Positions 1 to 8,601 of a stretch of 23,356 bases of DNA are shown piece by piece (the first letter of the stretch is position 1; each line of letters begins with the position of its first letter). A program made the translations under genes and the position numbers. The notes below the pieces were generated by a model. That model worked only from the letters and a program-made list of their open reading frames with translations, searched no databases and was not told the origin of the DNA. This DNA is from Caryophanales bacterium UBA2253 (GTDB lineage: Bacteria > Bacillota_I > Bacilli_A > ML615J-28 > CAG-698): contig DDXT01000037.1 in the NCBI GenBank assembly GCA_002347755.1, positions 1-23,356 on the forward strand, given 5' to 3'.

Positions 1-3
1 ATA

Positions 4-353
4 TGGTGGAATAGAGGGGAGTCGAACCCCTGTCCAAACTGCCATCCATGACCGCTTCTACATGCTTATTTCATTGTTTTATTTCATTCGCCGATAGACA
101 ACAAACAAACTACCAACAAACTAACCCTTTTTTCTCGAACCGAAGGCCAGGATACTCCTCGCGATTCAACCCTTAATTAATGAGCCCGTTTATAAAACTT
201 AAGGGGGATTTCACAACGAGCAAGCTACTTATTTAATTAGGCAGCAAAAGATAAATTTTGTTTTGCGGTTAATTCAAACCTCGGCGTTTTTACATGCGCA
301 ACCATGGCATGCTACAATCACTTCAAACAGCCTGTCGAAACCATGACTATCCC
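4..353 (-). ncRNA. ssrA: tmRNA (transfer-messenger RNA)
   Basis: tmRNA rescues stalled ribosomes, first acting as alanyl-tRNA and then as mRNA for a degradation tag. Reading the minus strand, the 5' end GGGATAG pairs over 7 bp (one G-U) with CTATTCC just before an encoded ACCA, closing the tRNA-like domain. The TTCGACTCC T-arm and the typical 5' start GGGATAGTCATGGTTTCGAC are present. The 350-nt length is normal for a one-piece tmRNA. It follows the smpB and zinc-ribbon genes on the same strand. I see no convincing -10 box directly upstream, so it may be processed from the rnr-smpB transcript. Both ends are set by the acceptor pairing, so coordinates are firm. Confidence 0.95.
237..266 (-). 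other. tmRNA tag reading frame (AKQNLSFAA)
   Basis: Inside the tmRNA, a minus-strand reading frame GCA AAA CAA AAT TTA TCT TTT GCT GCC TAA encodes AKQNLSFAA and then a stop. The hydrophobic FAA end is the type of C-terminal degron that ClpXP and Lon read. The resume codon is inferred as GCA. The frame is also open just upstream (ELT), so the tag could be a few residues longer. Confidence 0.7.
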
Positions 354-390
354 AAATGAGCGAAGAAAACCCTTAACCGATCTTCTTCTT

Positions 391-801
391 TTAAAAGAAT
401 AACGTTCCAATAATGAAATACACGGCTTTGAATATGGTCAAGGCCAGCGCAACGTAAGCCATTCCCACTCCGACGTTTCTGGTTGGTTCCAGTTTGACTT
501 TAGCCGGTCTTTTGGAAAAAAGCATCGTGAGCCCGATCAGGATCAGGTCCGAAGCAAAGTATAGGACTACGAATCCCGGATACAAGAAGAAAAATATCAT
601 TCCGAAGACGGACAGGATCCCGAAAATGAAGGTCAGGATCGGATTGTCGATCAAGATCGACTTGGTTTTTTCTGGAACCACGGGGTCCGCTTTTTCGGAG
701 ATGATCTTTTTTATTTTCCCATCTTCCTCAAAATTGAACCCGCATCCGTCGCAGACAACCGTTCCTTCCGGGAGTTCCTTGCCACAACGCAAGCATTTCA
801 T
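391..801 (-). CDS. Zinc-ribbon membrane protein, unknown function
   Basis: A 136-residue protein. The N-terminus carries two CxxC pairs (C3/C6 and C17/C20, MKCLRCGKEL and VVCDGCGF), a zinc-ribbon of the kind found at the start of many small Firmicutes membrane proteins. About 50 charged or polar residues follow, then roughly three hydrophobic segments (around 55-95 and 108-135) that should span the membrane. I chose the ATG at 801 rather than one ten codons upstream because the zinc-ribbon then starts at residue 3 and the gene begins one base after the smpB stop. It sits between smpB and ssrA, which suggests co-transcription but does not give a function. Confidence 0.75.
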   Translation of the reverse strand: MKCLRCGKELPEGTVVCDGCGFNFEEDGKIKKIISEKADPVVPEKTKSILIDNPILTFIFGILSVFGMIFFFLYPGFVVLYFASDLILIGLTMLFSKRPAKVKLEPTRNVGVGMAYVALALTIFKAVYFIIGTLFF

Positions 802-802
802 A

Positions 803-1258
803 TTACCACCGTGATTTGTTGGCTTTCGCAATTTCTTGGCGTACGGCTTCTTGCCTTAAGTCTTCGCGTTTGTCGTAATTCTTTTTGCCTTTGCAGACAG
901 CTATTTCGAGTTTCGCAAGACCGTCCTCCAAGTATAATGAAAGCGGGATGATCGTCAGCCCATCTTGGGCCGACTTTTCGGATAATTTAAGTATTTCGTT
1001 TTTATGAACCAGGAGTTTTCGTTTTCTAGTTTCCAAATGATTGTAAATGTTCCCCTGCTCATACTTTGAGATGTGCATGTTGATGACGAAAAGTTCTTCG
1101 TCTTCGACTCGGCAGTAAGCGTCCTGGATGGAAGCTTTGCCCAGCCGGATGGATTTTATTTCCGTACCCGTCAAAACAATTCCGCACTGGTACTTATCGA
1201 GGATAAAGTAATCATGAGCGGCTTTTTTGTTTCGGGCGATGATAGATGTTTTTTCCAC
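803..1258 (-). CDS. smpB: SsrA-binding protein SmpB
   Basis: SmpB binds the tRNA-like domain of tmRNA and delivers it to the empty A site of stalled ribosomes. The 151 residues match the family along the whole length: NKKAAHDYFI near the start, LTGTEIKSIRLGKASIQDAY, the MHISKYEQGN block, and the basic tail ending KANKSRW, which enters the decoding centre. The start is GTG at 1258, preceded by AGGGTGA at about 8 nt. This makes the gene overlap the 3' end of rnr by 47 bases, so translation is probably coupled. Gene order rnr-smpB-ssrA is common in Firmicutes. Family assignment is firm. Confidence 0.96.
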   Translation of the reverse strand: MEKTSIIARNKKAAHDYFILDKYQCGIVLTGTEIKSIRLGKASIQDAYCRVEDEELFVINMHISKYEQGNIYNHLETRKRKLLVHKNEILKLSEKSAQDGLTIIPLSLYLEDGLAKLEIAVCKGKKNYDKREDLRQEAVRQEIAKANKSRW

Positions 1259-3371
1259 TTGCTTTCACCCTGACTTCATTATACACTATTTTGAAGTCTA
1301 TTTCACGTTTAATCTTGTTCGCATCGAGAACTTCGATTAGGACTTTGTCCCCAAGCTTTAAGGTATGTCCGTCGCTTCCAACCAGACTGACCGTTTTTTG
1401 GTCATACACATAACGGCCCTTCATGTTTTTGGTGTGGACCAAGCCCTCCACGGTGTTGGGCAGGCTGACAAAGACCCCAAATTTGGTTACTGAGGAGATG
1501 ATCCCTTCATACCTTTGACCGATGAAGTTCTCCATGTATTCAGCTTTCTTCATGTCATCAACCTGATACTCGCATTCGATCGAGTCGCGTTCCCGTTTGG
1601 AAGTCTGAAGCGCGATTCCATGGATTTTTTCGGTCAAGCCGTAGAACTCATTTGGATTGATTTGGTGATGGAACAGGTATTTTCTGAGCAGCCGATGGAC
1701 CAATAAGTCCGGATAACGGCGGATCGGCGAAGTAAAGTGCGTATAGCAAGAACTTGCCAGGCCATAATGGCCGATGTTTTCTTCGCTGTAAACGGCCTTG
1801 GCCATCGAGCGAAGCAGGAAAGTCCGCAAAAATGCATCTTCTTCTTTGACTCCCGCCAAGAAATCTTGCAACTGTTTGGAATTGACTTTCTTTCGGAAAA
1901 CCGAATAACCCAGGTTCTTGCACAGGGCCTTGAAATCATCAAGTTTGACGAGGTTCGGTTCCTCATGGACCCGGTAAATGAACGGCAGATCCAGATTGAA
2001 AATGGTGGTGGCGACGGTCTCGTTGGCGATTAGCATCAGTTCTTCAATGATCCGCTCCGAGATCCCCCGGACATCCAGTTTGATTTCGGTTGGTTTGCCT
2101 TCTTCGTTGACAACGATCTTGCCTTCGTCGATGTCGAAATCGAGAGCCCCGCGGCCCCGGCGCATGTTGTTGAGAATTTCTCGCAGTTCGTTCATGAGCA
2201 GAACATCGGCGTGAATGCTTTGATATTTTTCCAAAAGTTCGGGTTTTCCCGCCAAGATCCCGTTAACGTTATTGTAAGTCATCCGGTATTTGGTTTTGAT
2301 GACAGTCGGGAATATGCTGCTGTCGATGACTTTTCCGCTTTGGTCGATCACCATCTCACAGGCCAGAGCCAATTTGTTTTGGTCCGGGTTCAGCGAGCAA
2401 AGATCATTGGAAAGCCGCGTCGGCAGCATCGGGATGACCCGATTGACCAAATAGACGCTGGTTCCGCGAAACAAAGCTTCGTCGTCCAAAGGACTTCCTT
2501 CAGTGACATAATGGCTGACATCGGCGATGTATACGCCCAAAAAATAATTCCCGTCTTGAGTTTTTTTGATGGCCACGGCGTCATCCAGGTCTTTGGCGTC
2601 ATCGCCGTCAATGGTGATGATGTTCTGAAGACTCGGTTTTTTCCGCTTTATGACTTCGGCGGAAATGTCCGGATCAATCCGATTAACAAAATCGGTGGTT
2701 TCTTTTTTGAATTCGCTCGGGAAATCAAAACTGCTGGCAATCTGAAGAATGTCGATGCCGATGTCGTTTTTAAATCCGATCCGTTCGACGATCTTGGCTT
2801 TCATCGGATCCGACTCGTAATCGGTTATTTCCACCCGGACGATGTCGCCTTCCGCACAAAGGTCCATGATCCCGCCGGAGATGATGTCCACGGTTTGGAT
2901 CTGATAATGGTTTGGTTCGATGAAGAACCCGCCCTTTTTGGTTTTCAGTTCGCCAACAAAATTCTTCAGATTTCTCTTAAGTATTTTAAGGACTTTGGCT
3001 TCCTGTTTGAAATCGCGGAAATTCGCGTTTTTCGATTCCTGGGTCTGAAACAGGACTTCATCCTTATCAATGGCACCATGAAAAGACTGTTTCGGGACGT
3101 ACAGATCGTTTTCAAACTCATCGCTGGACACGAACCCGAATTCCGCGCTGCGGATGCTCATGATGCCTTTGTAAGTATTGACATCCTTAGGGCGGAGATA
3201 ACGGTCCTTTTTGCGACTGAGGAATATCTCGTAATCGTCAAGCAGTTTGATCAGAAGCCTTTTTAATTCCGGCTCCTGGTCTTCTTCCAAATTAAGTTCC
3301 TGTGACAATTGCGCAAAAGTCATCGGTTGGTAATTGGGAGAATGGAATATTGCTAATAAATTTTCTTTCAT
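1212..3371 (-). CDS. rnr: Ribonuclease R (RNB-family 3'-5' exoribonuclease)
   Basis: RNase R degrades structured RNA 3' to 5' and removes the defective mRNA released by trans-translation, which fits its position before smpB and ssrA. The 719-residue protein has an N-terminal winged-helix/cold-shock part, the RNB catalytic core with the metal-binding run DGDDAKDLDDAV and the HFTSPIRRYPDLLVHR block, and a C-terminal S1 domain (GIISSVTKFGVFVSLPNTVE) followed by a short basic tail. Length is normal for Firmicutes RNase R. The ATG at 3371 has AAAGGAAG upstream. It lies 68 bases after secG with a terminator in between, so it probably has its own weak promoter or depends on read-through. Confidence 0.96.
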   Translation of the reverse strand: MKENLLAIFHSPNYQPMTFAQLSQELNLEEDQEPELKRLLIKLLDDYEIFLSRKKDRYLRPKDVNTYKGIMSIRSAEFGFVSSDEFENDLYVPKQSFHGAIDKDEVLFQTQESKNANFRDFKQEAKVLKILKRNLKNFVGELKTKKGGFFIEPNHYQIQTVDIISGGIMDLCAEGDIVRVEITDYESDPMKAKIVERIGFKNDIGIDILQIASSFDFPSEFKKETTDFVNRIDPDISAEVIKRKKPSLQNIITIDGDDAKDLDDAVAIKKTQDGNYFLGVYIADVSHYVTEGSPLDDEALFRGTSVYLVNRVIPMLPTRLSNDLCSLNPDQNKLALACEMVIDQSGKVIDSSIFPTVIKTKYRMTYNNVNGILAGKPELLEKYQSIHADVLLMNELREILNNMRRGRGALDFDIDEGKIVVNEEGKPTEIKLDVRGISERIIEELMLIANETVATTIFNLDLPFIYRVHEEPNLVKLDDFKALCKNLGYSVFRKKVNSKQLQDFLAGVKEEDAFLRTFLLRSMAKAVYSEENIGHYGLASSCYTHFTSPIRRYPDLLVHRLLRKYLFHHQINPNEFYGLTEKIHGIALQTSKRERDSIECEYQVDDMKKAEYMENFIGQRYEGIISSVTKFGVFVSLPNTVEGLVHTKNMKGRYVYDQKTVSLVGSDGHTLKLGDKVLIEVLDANKIKREIDFKIVYNEVRVKASGKNIYHRPKQKSRS

Positions 3372-3403
3372 GGTACTTCCTTTTCATTTTAGTTCCAAAG
3401 TAT

Positions 3404-3425
3404 AAAAAAGGCCTGTGACCAGGCC
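3404..3425 (-). terminator. Intrinsic terminator after secG
   Basis: Minus strand: GGCCTG, loop GTCA, CAGGCC, then six T. It lies between the secG stop and the rnr start and should separate the two transcripts at least partly. Confidence 0.85.
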
Positions 3426-3439
3426 CATTTCTATCATTT

Positions 3440-3673
3440 CTATAATCGGTCAACAAAGAACGCGGAAAGAATGGCTAAAACAAAGAAAGCGATGGATAAA
3501 CCACCAGTGATGTAGTTGATCCAAACTTCAATTCCTCGTTGTTTTTTGTTTGCGAACAACTCTGATTTCTCTCCCGAGAAAGCTTGGCTCGCGTCTTCTT
3601 TCGAATCCTGTAGAACGATAATAGTAATTAATAAGCATGATACTATCAATAGTAATATATCAACGGCACTCAT
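3440..3673 (-). CDS. secG: Preprotein translocase subunit SecG
   Basis: SecG is the small accessory subunit of the SecYEG export channel. The 77-residue protein has two membrane helices (about residues 4-22 and 52-74) joined by a polar loop, the family topology. The second half of helix 1 and the loop carry the family pattern IIVLQDSKEDASQAFSG. An AGGAGG ribosome binding site precedes the ATG at 3673. In many Firmicutes secG stands directly before rnr and smpB, as here. It has its own promoter and terminator. It would serve export of the lipoproteins encoded further right. Confidence 0.93.
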   Translation of the reverse strand: MSAVDILLLIVSCLLITIIVLQDSKEDASQAFSGEKSELFANKKQRGIEVWINYITGGLSIAFFVLAILSAFFVDRL

Positions 3674-3738
3674 AAGTTCCTCCTGTGATGGGTCAATCTT
3701 AAATAAGTATGCTACCTTGGTTTCTTACCAGTGTCATT

Positions 3739-3767
3739 ATTATAACATAATCCCCTAGCAAATGCAA
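3739..3767 (-). promoter_or_regulatory. Promoter of secG
   Basis: Minus strand: TTGCAT (3767-3762), 17-base spacer, TATAAT (3744-3739), with TGT just before the -10 (extended -10). It lies about 65 bases upstream of the secG start. Confidence 0.8.
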
Positions 3768-3796
3768 ACCCTTTTTCACAATTATTGCATGAATTT

Positions 3797-3828
3797 AAAA
3801 AAACGGCCAGTCCGAAAACTGACCGTTT
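3797..3828 (-). terminator. Intrinsic terminator after lon
   Basis: Minus strand: an 11-bp stem AAACGGTCAGT / ACTGGCCGTTT (one G-U in RNA) around loop TTTCGG, running into seven T. It closes the operon that ends with lon, six bases after the lon stop. Confidence 0.9.
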
Positions 3829-3833
3829 CTTAC

Positions 3834-6152
3834 TCATATCAAGGCAATTCTAATGACATCATCGATGGTTTCGACGGGAATGATTTCCAAAGCTTTCCGA
3901 ACGCTTTCCGGAATTTCATCCATGTCGCGAAGGTTCTCTTTCGGAACCAGGATCTTCACCAATCCGCTTCGATGAGCCGCAATGGCTTTTTCACGCAAGC
4001 CACCGATCGGAAGCAATCTTCCGGTCAGAGTCACTTCTCCGGTCATCCCGATGTCATGGTGGACATAACGGTGTGAAAACGCGGAAATGATGCCGGCGGC
4101 GATGGTAACCCCGGCGGACGGTCCGTCTTTCGGAACCGCTCCTTCCGGAACGTGGATGTGAATGTCATTTTGATTCAGTAATTCAATGTCAATGTTAAAC
4201 TTCGATGCGTTGCTCTTCACATAGCTGAGCGCGGCTTGGGCGGACTCTTTCATGACGTCACCCAATTTACCGGTCAGCATGAATTTTCCGCTGCCTTTGT
4301 AATAGGTAACTTCCACCGGAAGCGTATCCCCGCCGAATTGGGTGTAAGCCAAGCCGACGACGACCCCGATTTGGTCCATTCCGTCAACCTTGTTGAACTC
4401 GTATTTCGGTTTTCCGAGCCAGGTCGCCAGGTTTTCTTTGGTGATGGTCACTTTTTCAACATGGTCCATGAGAATGGTTTTGATGGCCCGGCGGATCAGC
4501 GTTCCCAAATTCCGTTCCAATTCCCGGACTCCGGCTTCTTTGGTATACAAACGAATGACGTCCCAAAGGGCTTCATCCTGTAGTTCGAAATCAATTTTGG
4601 ATAAGCCGTGAAGATCCAACTGTTTCGCAAGCAAATGGCGTTTCGCAATCTCAAACTTCTCGAATTCCGTGTAACTGCTCAGCTGAACGATCTCCAACCG
4701 GTCGCGCAAAGTCTCGGGAATGTTTTCCAAATAGTTGGCGGTGGTGATAAAGAACACTTTCGAAAGATCGTAAGGTTCCTCAAGATAGTGGTCGCTGAAG
4801 AATTTGTTTTGTTCGCTGTCCAGCACTTCCAGCAGCGCGCTGGCGGGATCGCCTTTGTAATCGCTGGAAAGTTTGTCGATCTCGTCAAGCAAAAATACCG
4901 GATTGATGACTCCCGCTCGTTTCATTCCCATCAGGATCCTTCCGGGCAAGGCCCCCAGATAAGTCCGACGATGGCCGCGGATCTCGGATTCGTCTTTAAC
5001 GCCGCCGAGCGACTGTTTGATGAACGGTTTATTCAGACTGGCTGCAATCGAACGGGCCAGCGAAGTCTTCCCGACTCCCGGAGGTCCGACCAAACACAGA
5101 ATGGCCTGCGGGTTCTTCTGCGTCATGATGCGCACGGCCAAATATTCCAGGATTCTTTCTTTCACGACATCGAGTCCGTAATGGTCGCTGTCCAGTTGGG
5201 TTTTGGCTTTTTGAATGTCGATATTTTCTTTGGTCTCTTTCGACCAAGGCAGAGCGATCATGAAATCCAAATAGGTGCGGATGATCCCGCTTTCGCCCGT
5301 CGAGTTGCCAAGCGAACTATAGCGGTTCAGTTCAGTCAGGGCTTTTTCTTCAATGGACGATGGCATTCCCGCAGCCAGGATCTTCTTCTTCAAATCTTCG
5401 ATTTCGGTTTCCTGTTTGACTTTGTCTCCGAGTTCGTCCTGAATGACTTTCATTTTTTCGCGCAGATAGTATTCCTTCTGGCTTTCGCTGATTGACTTTT
5501 TGACTTCGTTCTCGATTTCGGTTTCCAGATTGCGAATGTATTTTTCGCGTTTGACGTCCTCAAGCATGAAACGAAGCCGATCCCCAACATTCGGGGTATT
5601 CAGATATTTCATCTTGGTATTCAAATCAAATGGCAGGCTGTAAGCCAGAACATCGGTCAGTTTGTCCGCGGTCACGCCCTGAGCCACGATGTTGGCCAGT
5701 TCGGAGTTGCCGTCAAAGATTCGGACCGCGTCGGTTTGGAGTTCTTCGATCAGCAAGCGGACGTAAGCCAGTTCCTTGTCCAGGTCGTCGTTGGCCATCG
5801 GAACGGTGACGACGTTGGCCGTCCAGTACGGATCGGTCTCGGTGATGTCTAGCAGGTTGCAGCGCACGATCCCGAGCAGTTTGACTTTGTGAAGGCCTTG
5901 GCTCTCCATGTCATAAATTATTTTCGCGACGACTCCGGTTCTATGGATGTTGTCGATGGACGGCACTTCAACGTTGTGGTCGATCTGAACAAACAAAACG
6001 ACGTATTTCTTGCTTTCGGCGGCCGCTTTAAGGGCCAAAATGGCTTCTTTCCGACCGAGATCCAAACGGATCTCATTGTTTGGCAGCGGTATTTTACCGC
6101 GAACAATCAGAGCCGGCAGCATGGCATTGATTATGGTTTGATTGGAAAACAT
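3834..6152 (-). CDS. lon: ATP-dependent protease Lon (LonA type)
   Basis: Lon is a cytosolic AAA+ serine protease that removes misfolded and regulatory proteins. The 772-residue protein has the LonA substrate-binding N-domain (IPLPNNEIRLDLGR early), a coiled-coil region, the AAA+ module with Walker A GPPGVGKTS, LLDEIDKL Walker B and the GGVKDESEIRGHRRTY loop, and the S16 protease domain. The catalytic dyad is Ser679 (in PKDGPSAG) and Lys722 (in GGLREKAIAAHR). The ATG at 6152 is supported by AAGGAGGTG 7 bases upstream; a longer frame of 26 residues upstream has no such site and lacks family similarity. It is the last gene of the proteostasis operon, 13 bases after the trigger-factor-like gene. 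Confidence 0.97.
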   Translation of the reverse strand: MFSNQTIINAMLPALIVRGKIPLPNNEIRLDLGRKEAILALKAAAESKKYVVLFVQIDHNVEVPSIDNIHRTGVVAKIIYDMESQGLHKVKLLGIVRCNLLDITETDPYWTANVVTVPMANDDLDKELAYVRLLIEELQTDAVRIFDGNSELANIVAQGVTADKLTDVLAYSLPFDLNTKMKYLNTPNVGDRLRFMLEDVKREKYIRNLETEIENEVKKSISESQKEYYLREKMKVIQDELGDKVKQETEIEDLKKKILAAGMPSSIEEKALTELNRYSSLGNSTGESGIIRTYLDFMIALPWSKETKENIDIQKAKTQLDSDHYGLDVVKERILEYLAVRIMTQKNPQAILCLVGPPGVGKTSLARSIAASLNKPFIKQSLGGVKDESEIRGHRRTYLGALPGRILMGMKRAGVINPVFLLDEIDKLSSDYKGDPASALLEVLDSEQNKFFSDHYLEEPYDLSKVFFITTANYLENIPETLRDRLEIVQLSSYTEFEKFEIAKRHLLAKQLDLHGLSKIDFELQDEALWDVIRLYTKEAGVRELERNLGTLIRRAIKTILMDHVEKVTITKENLATWLGKPKYEFNKVDGMDQIGVVVGLAYTQFGGDTLPVEVTYYKGSGKFMLTGKLGDVMKESAQAALSYVKSNASKFNIDIELLNQNDIHIHVPEGAVPKDGPSAGVTIAAGIISAFSHRYVHHDIGMTGEVTLTGRLLPIGGLREKAIAAHRSGLVKILVPKENLRDMDEIPESVRKALEIIPVETIDDVIRIALI

Positions 6153-6165
6153 TGGCTTCACCTCC

Positions 6166-7308
6166 TTATAGCTGAATGTCCAGAATTCCTTCCTCAAGAC
6201 AGTATTGCAAAACGCGGGTTTCAAGAACATGGCGATTCAGATAGCTCTGATAGTTGTCAACGCGATTCAGATTATGAAAAAGAATCTTGTCGAACTCGTA
6301 TTCTTCCCGGATCCGGTCCATGTATTTGATGTCTTGATTTTGGAAATTCAAGTTAATGATCCAAATGATGTATTCTTTGATTATTTCTTTTTTGACTTCC
6401 TGGAGATATTCTTGACGTTCTTTCTTGCGTTTGGGCATGAAATCCGAATCCATGAAGTGATTGATCACGTATTCGTCGAATTGGATCTCATCATTCTGAA
6501 GGATGAATTCCCCCAGAAAATTGAGCAGCAGCACGACGGTCGTGGAAAAGGTAAAGATGTCTTTAACTTTCTTTTTGAAAGTCGTCGCCGTTTTCGTTCC
6601 CAGAAAATTCAATTTCAAAGCAATTTCGTCGCTCAGTTTCGGAAACACTTGGTTTTGGATTTTTTTGATGGCGGCTTTCACCAGAATGCCTTCATCTTCA
6701 TCCAAGACAATGACATCTCCAACCATGGCGCCCAGAAATTTATCGAAAACTTGGGGCAGCGCCTTTTCCATTTCCATTTGTTGGTTCTCAATGTGGTTGA
6801 TCAGAAAATCGTCTTTCACGTAAGAAAGATCGTATTCCACAAAACTGTTCTTGTCCACTTGGTCGCTGTTTTGGTATTCGAACATTTCATGTTGCAGCAA
6901 CAGCTGTTTGAGAAAATCTTTCGAGACGTTCGCATCCATCGGAAAGGAAAACAGTTCCTTCGGGATCGTGGTTGGAAATTTCATTGATATTCCGGAAGGA
7001 AGGACACAGAATTGACAGATGACCACCAGACTTTGATCCGGGGCCAGGTCGCTTAAATAACGGTATTTTCGGCCGCCGATCGGAATGACATCCATTTTGG
7101 CCAATTCGTTCTCAATGACTTTGTCTTCCAGTTTGTTCATGACCAGATCATTGATCATGGTCTTTTTTTTCTTAAGGTCACTGTCCGGAATCGAAAAAGT
7201 AGTCAGGATCTCCGAGTAGATATCCGTCATCTCCTGGGCGGTGAAAGTGAAATAAGCCTGATGATATTGATCACTCACATAATCTTGGTTTATCTTCAAG
7301 TCATTCAC
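6166..7308 (-). CDS. Divergent trigger-factor-like protein
   Basis: A 380-residue protein that I read as a distant paralogue of trigger factor. By eye, residues 53-110 follow trigger factor 67-120. The region around FVEYDLSYVKDDF and ALPQVFDKFLGAMVGD (156-198) follows its FKBP-like domain (169-212). KIQNQVFPKLSDEIALK (216-232) matches KKNVLPELNDEFVKS. The end (HVLETRVLQYCLEEGIL) resembles the last trigger factor helix. The ribosome-docking signature GFRKGKAP is replaced by about FSIPDSDLKKKK, so ribosome binding is doubtful. It starts with GTG three bases after the clpX stop, with no good ribosome binding site, implying coupling. A chaperone or protease-adaptor role is inference; the homology itself was judged by eye only. 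Confidence 0.7.
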   Translation of the reverse strand: MNDLKINQDYVSDQYHQAYFTFTAQEMTDIYSEILTTFSIPDSDLKKKKTMINDLVMNKLEDKVIENELAKMDVIPIGGRKYRYLSDLAPDQSLVVICQFCVLPSGISMKFPTTIPKELFSFPMDANVSKDFLKQLLLQHEMFEYQNSDQVDKNSFVEYDLSYVKDDFLINHIENQQMEMEKALPQVFDKFLGAMVGDVIVLDEDEGILVKAAIKKIQNQVFPKLSDEIALKLNFLGTKTATTFKKKVKDIFTFSTTVVLLLNFLGEFILQNDEIQFDEYVINHFMDSDFMPKRKKERQEYLQEVKKEIIKEYIIWIINLNFQNQDIKYMDRIREEYEFDKILFHNLNRVDNYQSYLNRHVLETRVLQYCLEEGILDIQL

Positions 7309-7311
7309 CCG

Positions 7312-8562
7312 TTAAGCCGTTTTTTGTTTTTTTACGAACTTGGCTTCGCCGCCCGAAGTAATGAACTCCTTGGTGATGATGCATTTGGAAAGATCTTTTT
7401 CCTCGGGTACTTTATACATTATTTCCAACATGATGTTTTCGATGATGGCTCTTAAGCCCCTAGCTCCGGTTTGTTGTTTGTGCGCCCGGGTGGCGATTTC
7501 TCGCAAAGCATCTTCTTCGAATTCCAGGCTGATCCCATCCATTTTCAACATTTTCTGATATTGTTTGATGATGGCGTTCTTCGGTTCTTTCAGGATCTTG
7601 ACCAGGTCTTCGACTTCCAGAACTTCCAGATAACCGATGATCGGCAACCGTCCCACGAGTTCGGGAATGATTCCGAATTTCTGAACGTCTTGCGGAGTCA
7701 CGTCGCGATACATGTCGCGTTCAATTTTCGGAGTAACCGATCCGGCGTTGAAGCCGATCGATTTCTTGCCGACCCGGGATTTCACGATCTCGGTGATGCC
7801 TTCAAATGATCCCCCGCAAATGAACAAGACATTGGTAGTGTCAAAAGCAATGAATTCCTGTTGCGGATGTTTTCTTCCTCCGCCCGGCGGAACATTGGCC
7901 ACGGTTCCTTCCAATATTTTCAGAAGCGCTTGTTGAACGCCTTCGCCGGAAACGTCCCGGGTAATGGACGGACTGTCCGACTTGCGGCCGATCTTGTCGA
8001 TCTCATCAATGTAGATGATCCCTCTTTGGGCCAGCTCCACATCGAAATCCGCGGCTTGAAGCAAACGCAACAAGACGTTTTCCACGTCTTCGCCAACATA
8101 TCCGGCTTCGGTTAGAGTGGTCGCATCCGCGATCGCAAACGGAACTTTCAGAATTTGGGCCAGGGTGCGGGCGAACAGAGTCTTGCCGCTGCCGGTTGCT
8201 CCCAAAAGCAGAATGTTGCTCTTGTCGATGTCAATGTCGCTTTTCTCGAACAAATTGTTCTGAACTCGTTTGTAATGATTGTACACAGCCACGGACAATA
8301 CTTTTTTGGCGTATTGTTGGCCGATGATGTATTCGCCTAATTTATCGTAGATTTGATGAGGAGTCAGATTAAGGGCAAAATCCGTTTTCTTGGCTTCAAT
8401 CTCCGCAACTTGGGGAAGGAGGTTCATCGCAAACATTTCGTGACATACTTCCACGCACTTATCGCAAATGTAGGCGTTGTCGCCTTCGATGATGTGTCTT
8501 TCTTTGCTTTCCGGTATTCCGCAGAATGAACATACTCGGGGCTTTTTAGTTTCTTTTGCCAT
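7312..8562 (-). CDS. clpX: ATP-dependent Clp protease ATP-binding subunit ClpX
   Basis: ClpX is the AAA+ unfoldase that feeds tagged proteins, including tmRNA-tagged ones, to ClpP. The 416 residues show the N-terminal zinc-binding domain (C11, C14, C33, C36), Walker A GATGSGKT, Walker B IIYIDEIDKI, the RKHPQQEF motif, and KKSIGFNAG, which contains the IGF loop that docks to ClpP. No clpP is in the window, but the intact IGF loop implies one elsewhere. A GAGGTGA site precedes the ATG at 8562. It follows tig by 39 bases, the widespread tig-clpX order, and is followed after three bases by the trigger-factor-like gene. Confidence 0.97.
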   Translation of the reverse strand: MAKETKKPRVCSFCGIPESKERHIIEGDNAYICDKCVEVCHEMFAMNLLPQVAEIEAKKTDFALNLTPHQIYDKLGEYIIGQQYAKKVLSVAVYNHYKRVQNNLFEKSDIDIDKSNILLLGATGSGKTLFARTLAQILKVPFAIADATTLTEAGYVGEDVENVLLRLLQAADFDVELAQRGIIYIDEIDKIGRKSDSPSITRDVSGEGVQQALLKILEGTVANVPPGGGRKHPQQEFIAFDTTNVLFICGGSFEGITEIVKSRVGKKSIGFNAGSVTPKIERDMYRDVTPQDVQKFGIIPELVGRLPIIGYLEVLEVEDLVKILKEPKNAIIKQYQKMLKMDGISLEFEEDALREIATRAHKQQTGARGLRAIIENIMLEIMYKVPEEKDLSKCIITKEFITSGGEAKFVKKQKTA

Positions 8563-8601
8563 TTTCTCACCTCAGTTTCTTGTTTGATTTCAAAATATAT
8601 A

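Noticed and set aside
2211..3266. Plus-strand frame of 351 codons opposite rnr
   Set aside because: It lies wholly antisense to the well-supported RNase R gene, has no ribosome binding site or family features, and reflects the codon bias of rnr.
4608..5495. Plus-strand frame of 295 codons opposite lon
   Set aside because: Antisense shadow of the Lon AAA+ domain; composition is rich in F, Q, R and H as expected for reverse reading of a coding strand.
6205..6987. Plus-strand frame of 260 codons opposite the trigger-factor-like gene
   Set aside because: The protein is a low-quality F/H-rich sequence with no start signal; the minus-strand gene has the trigger factor pattern.
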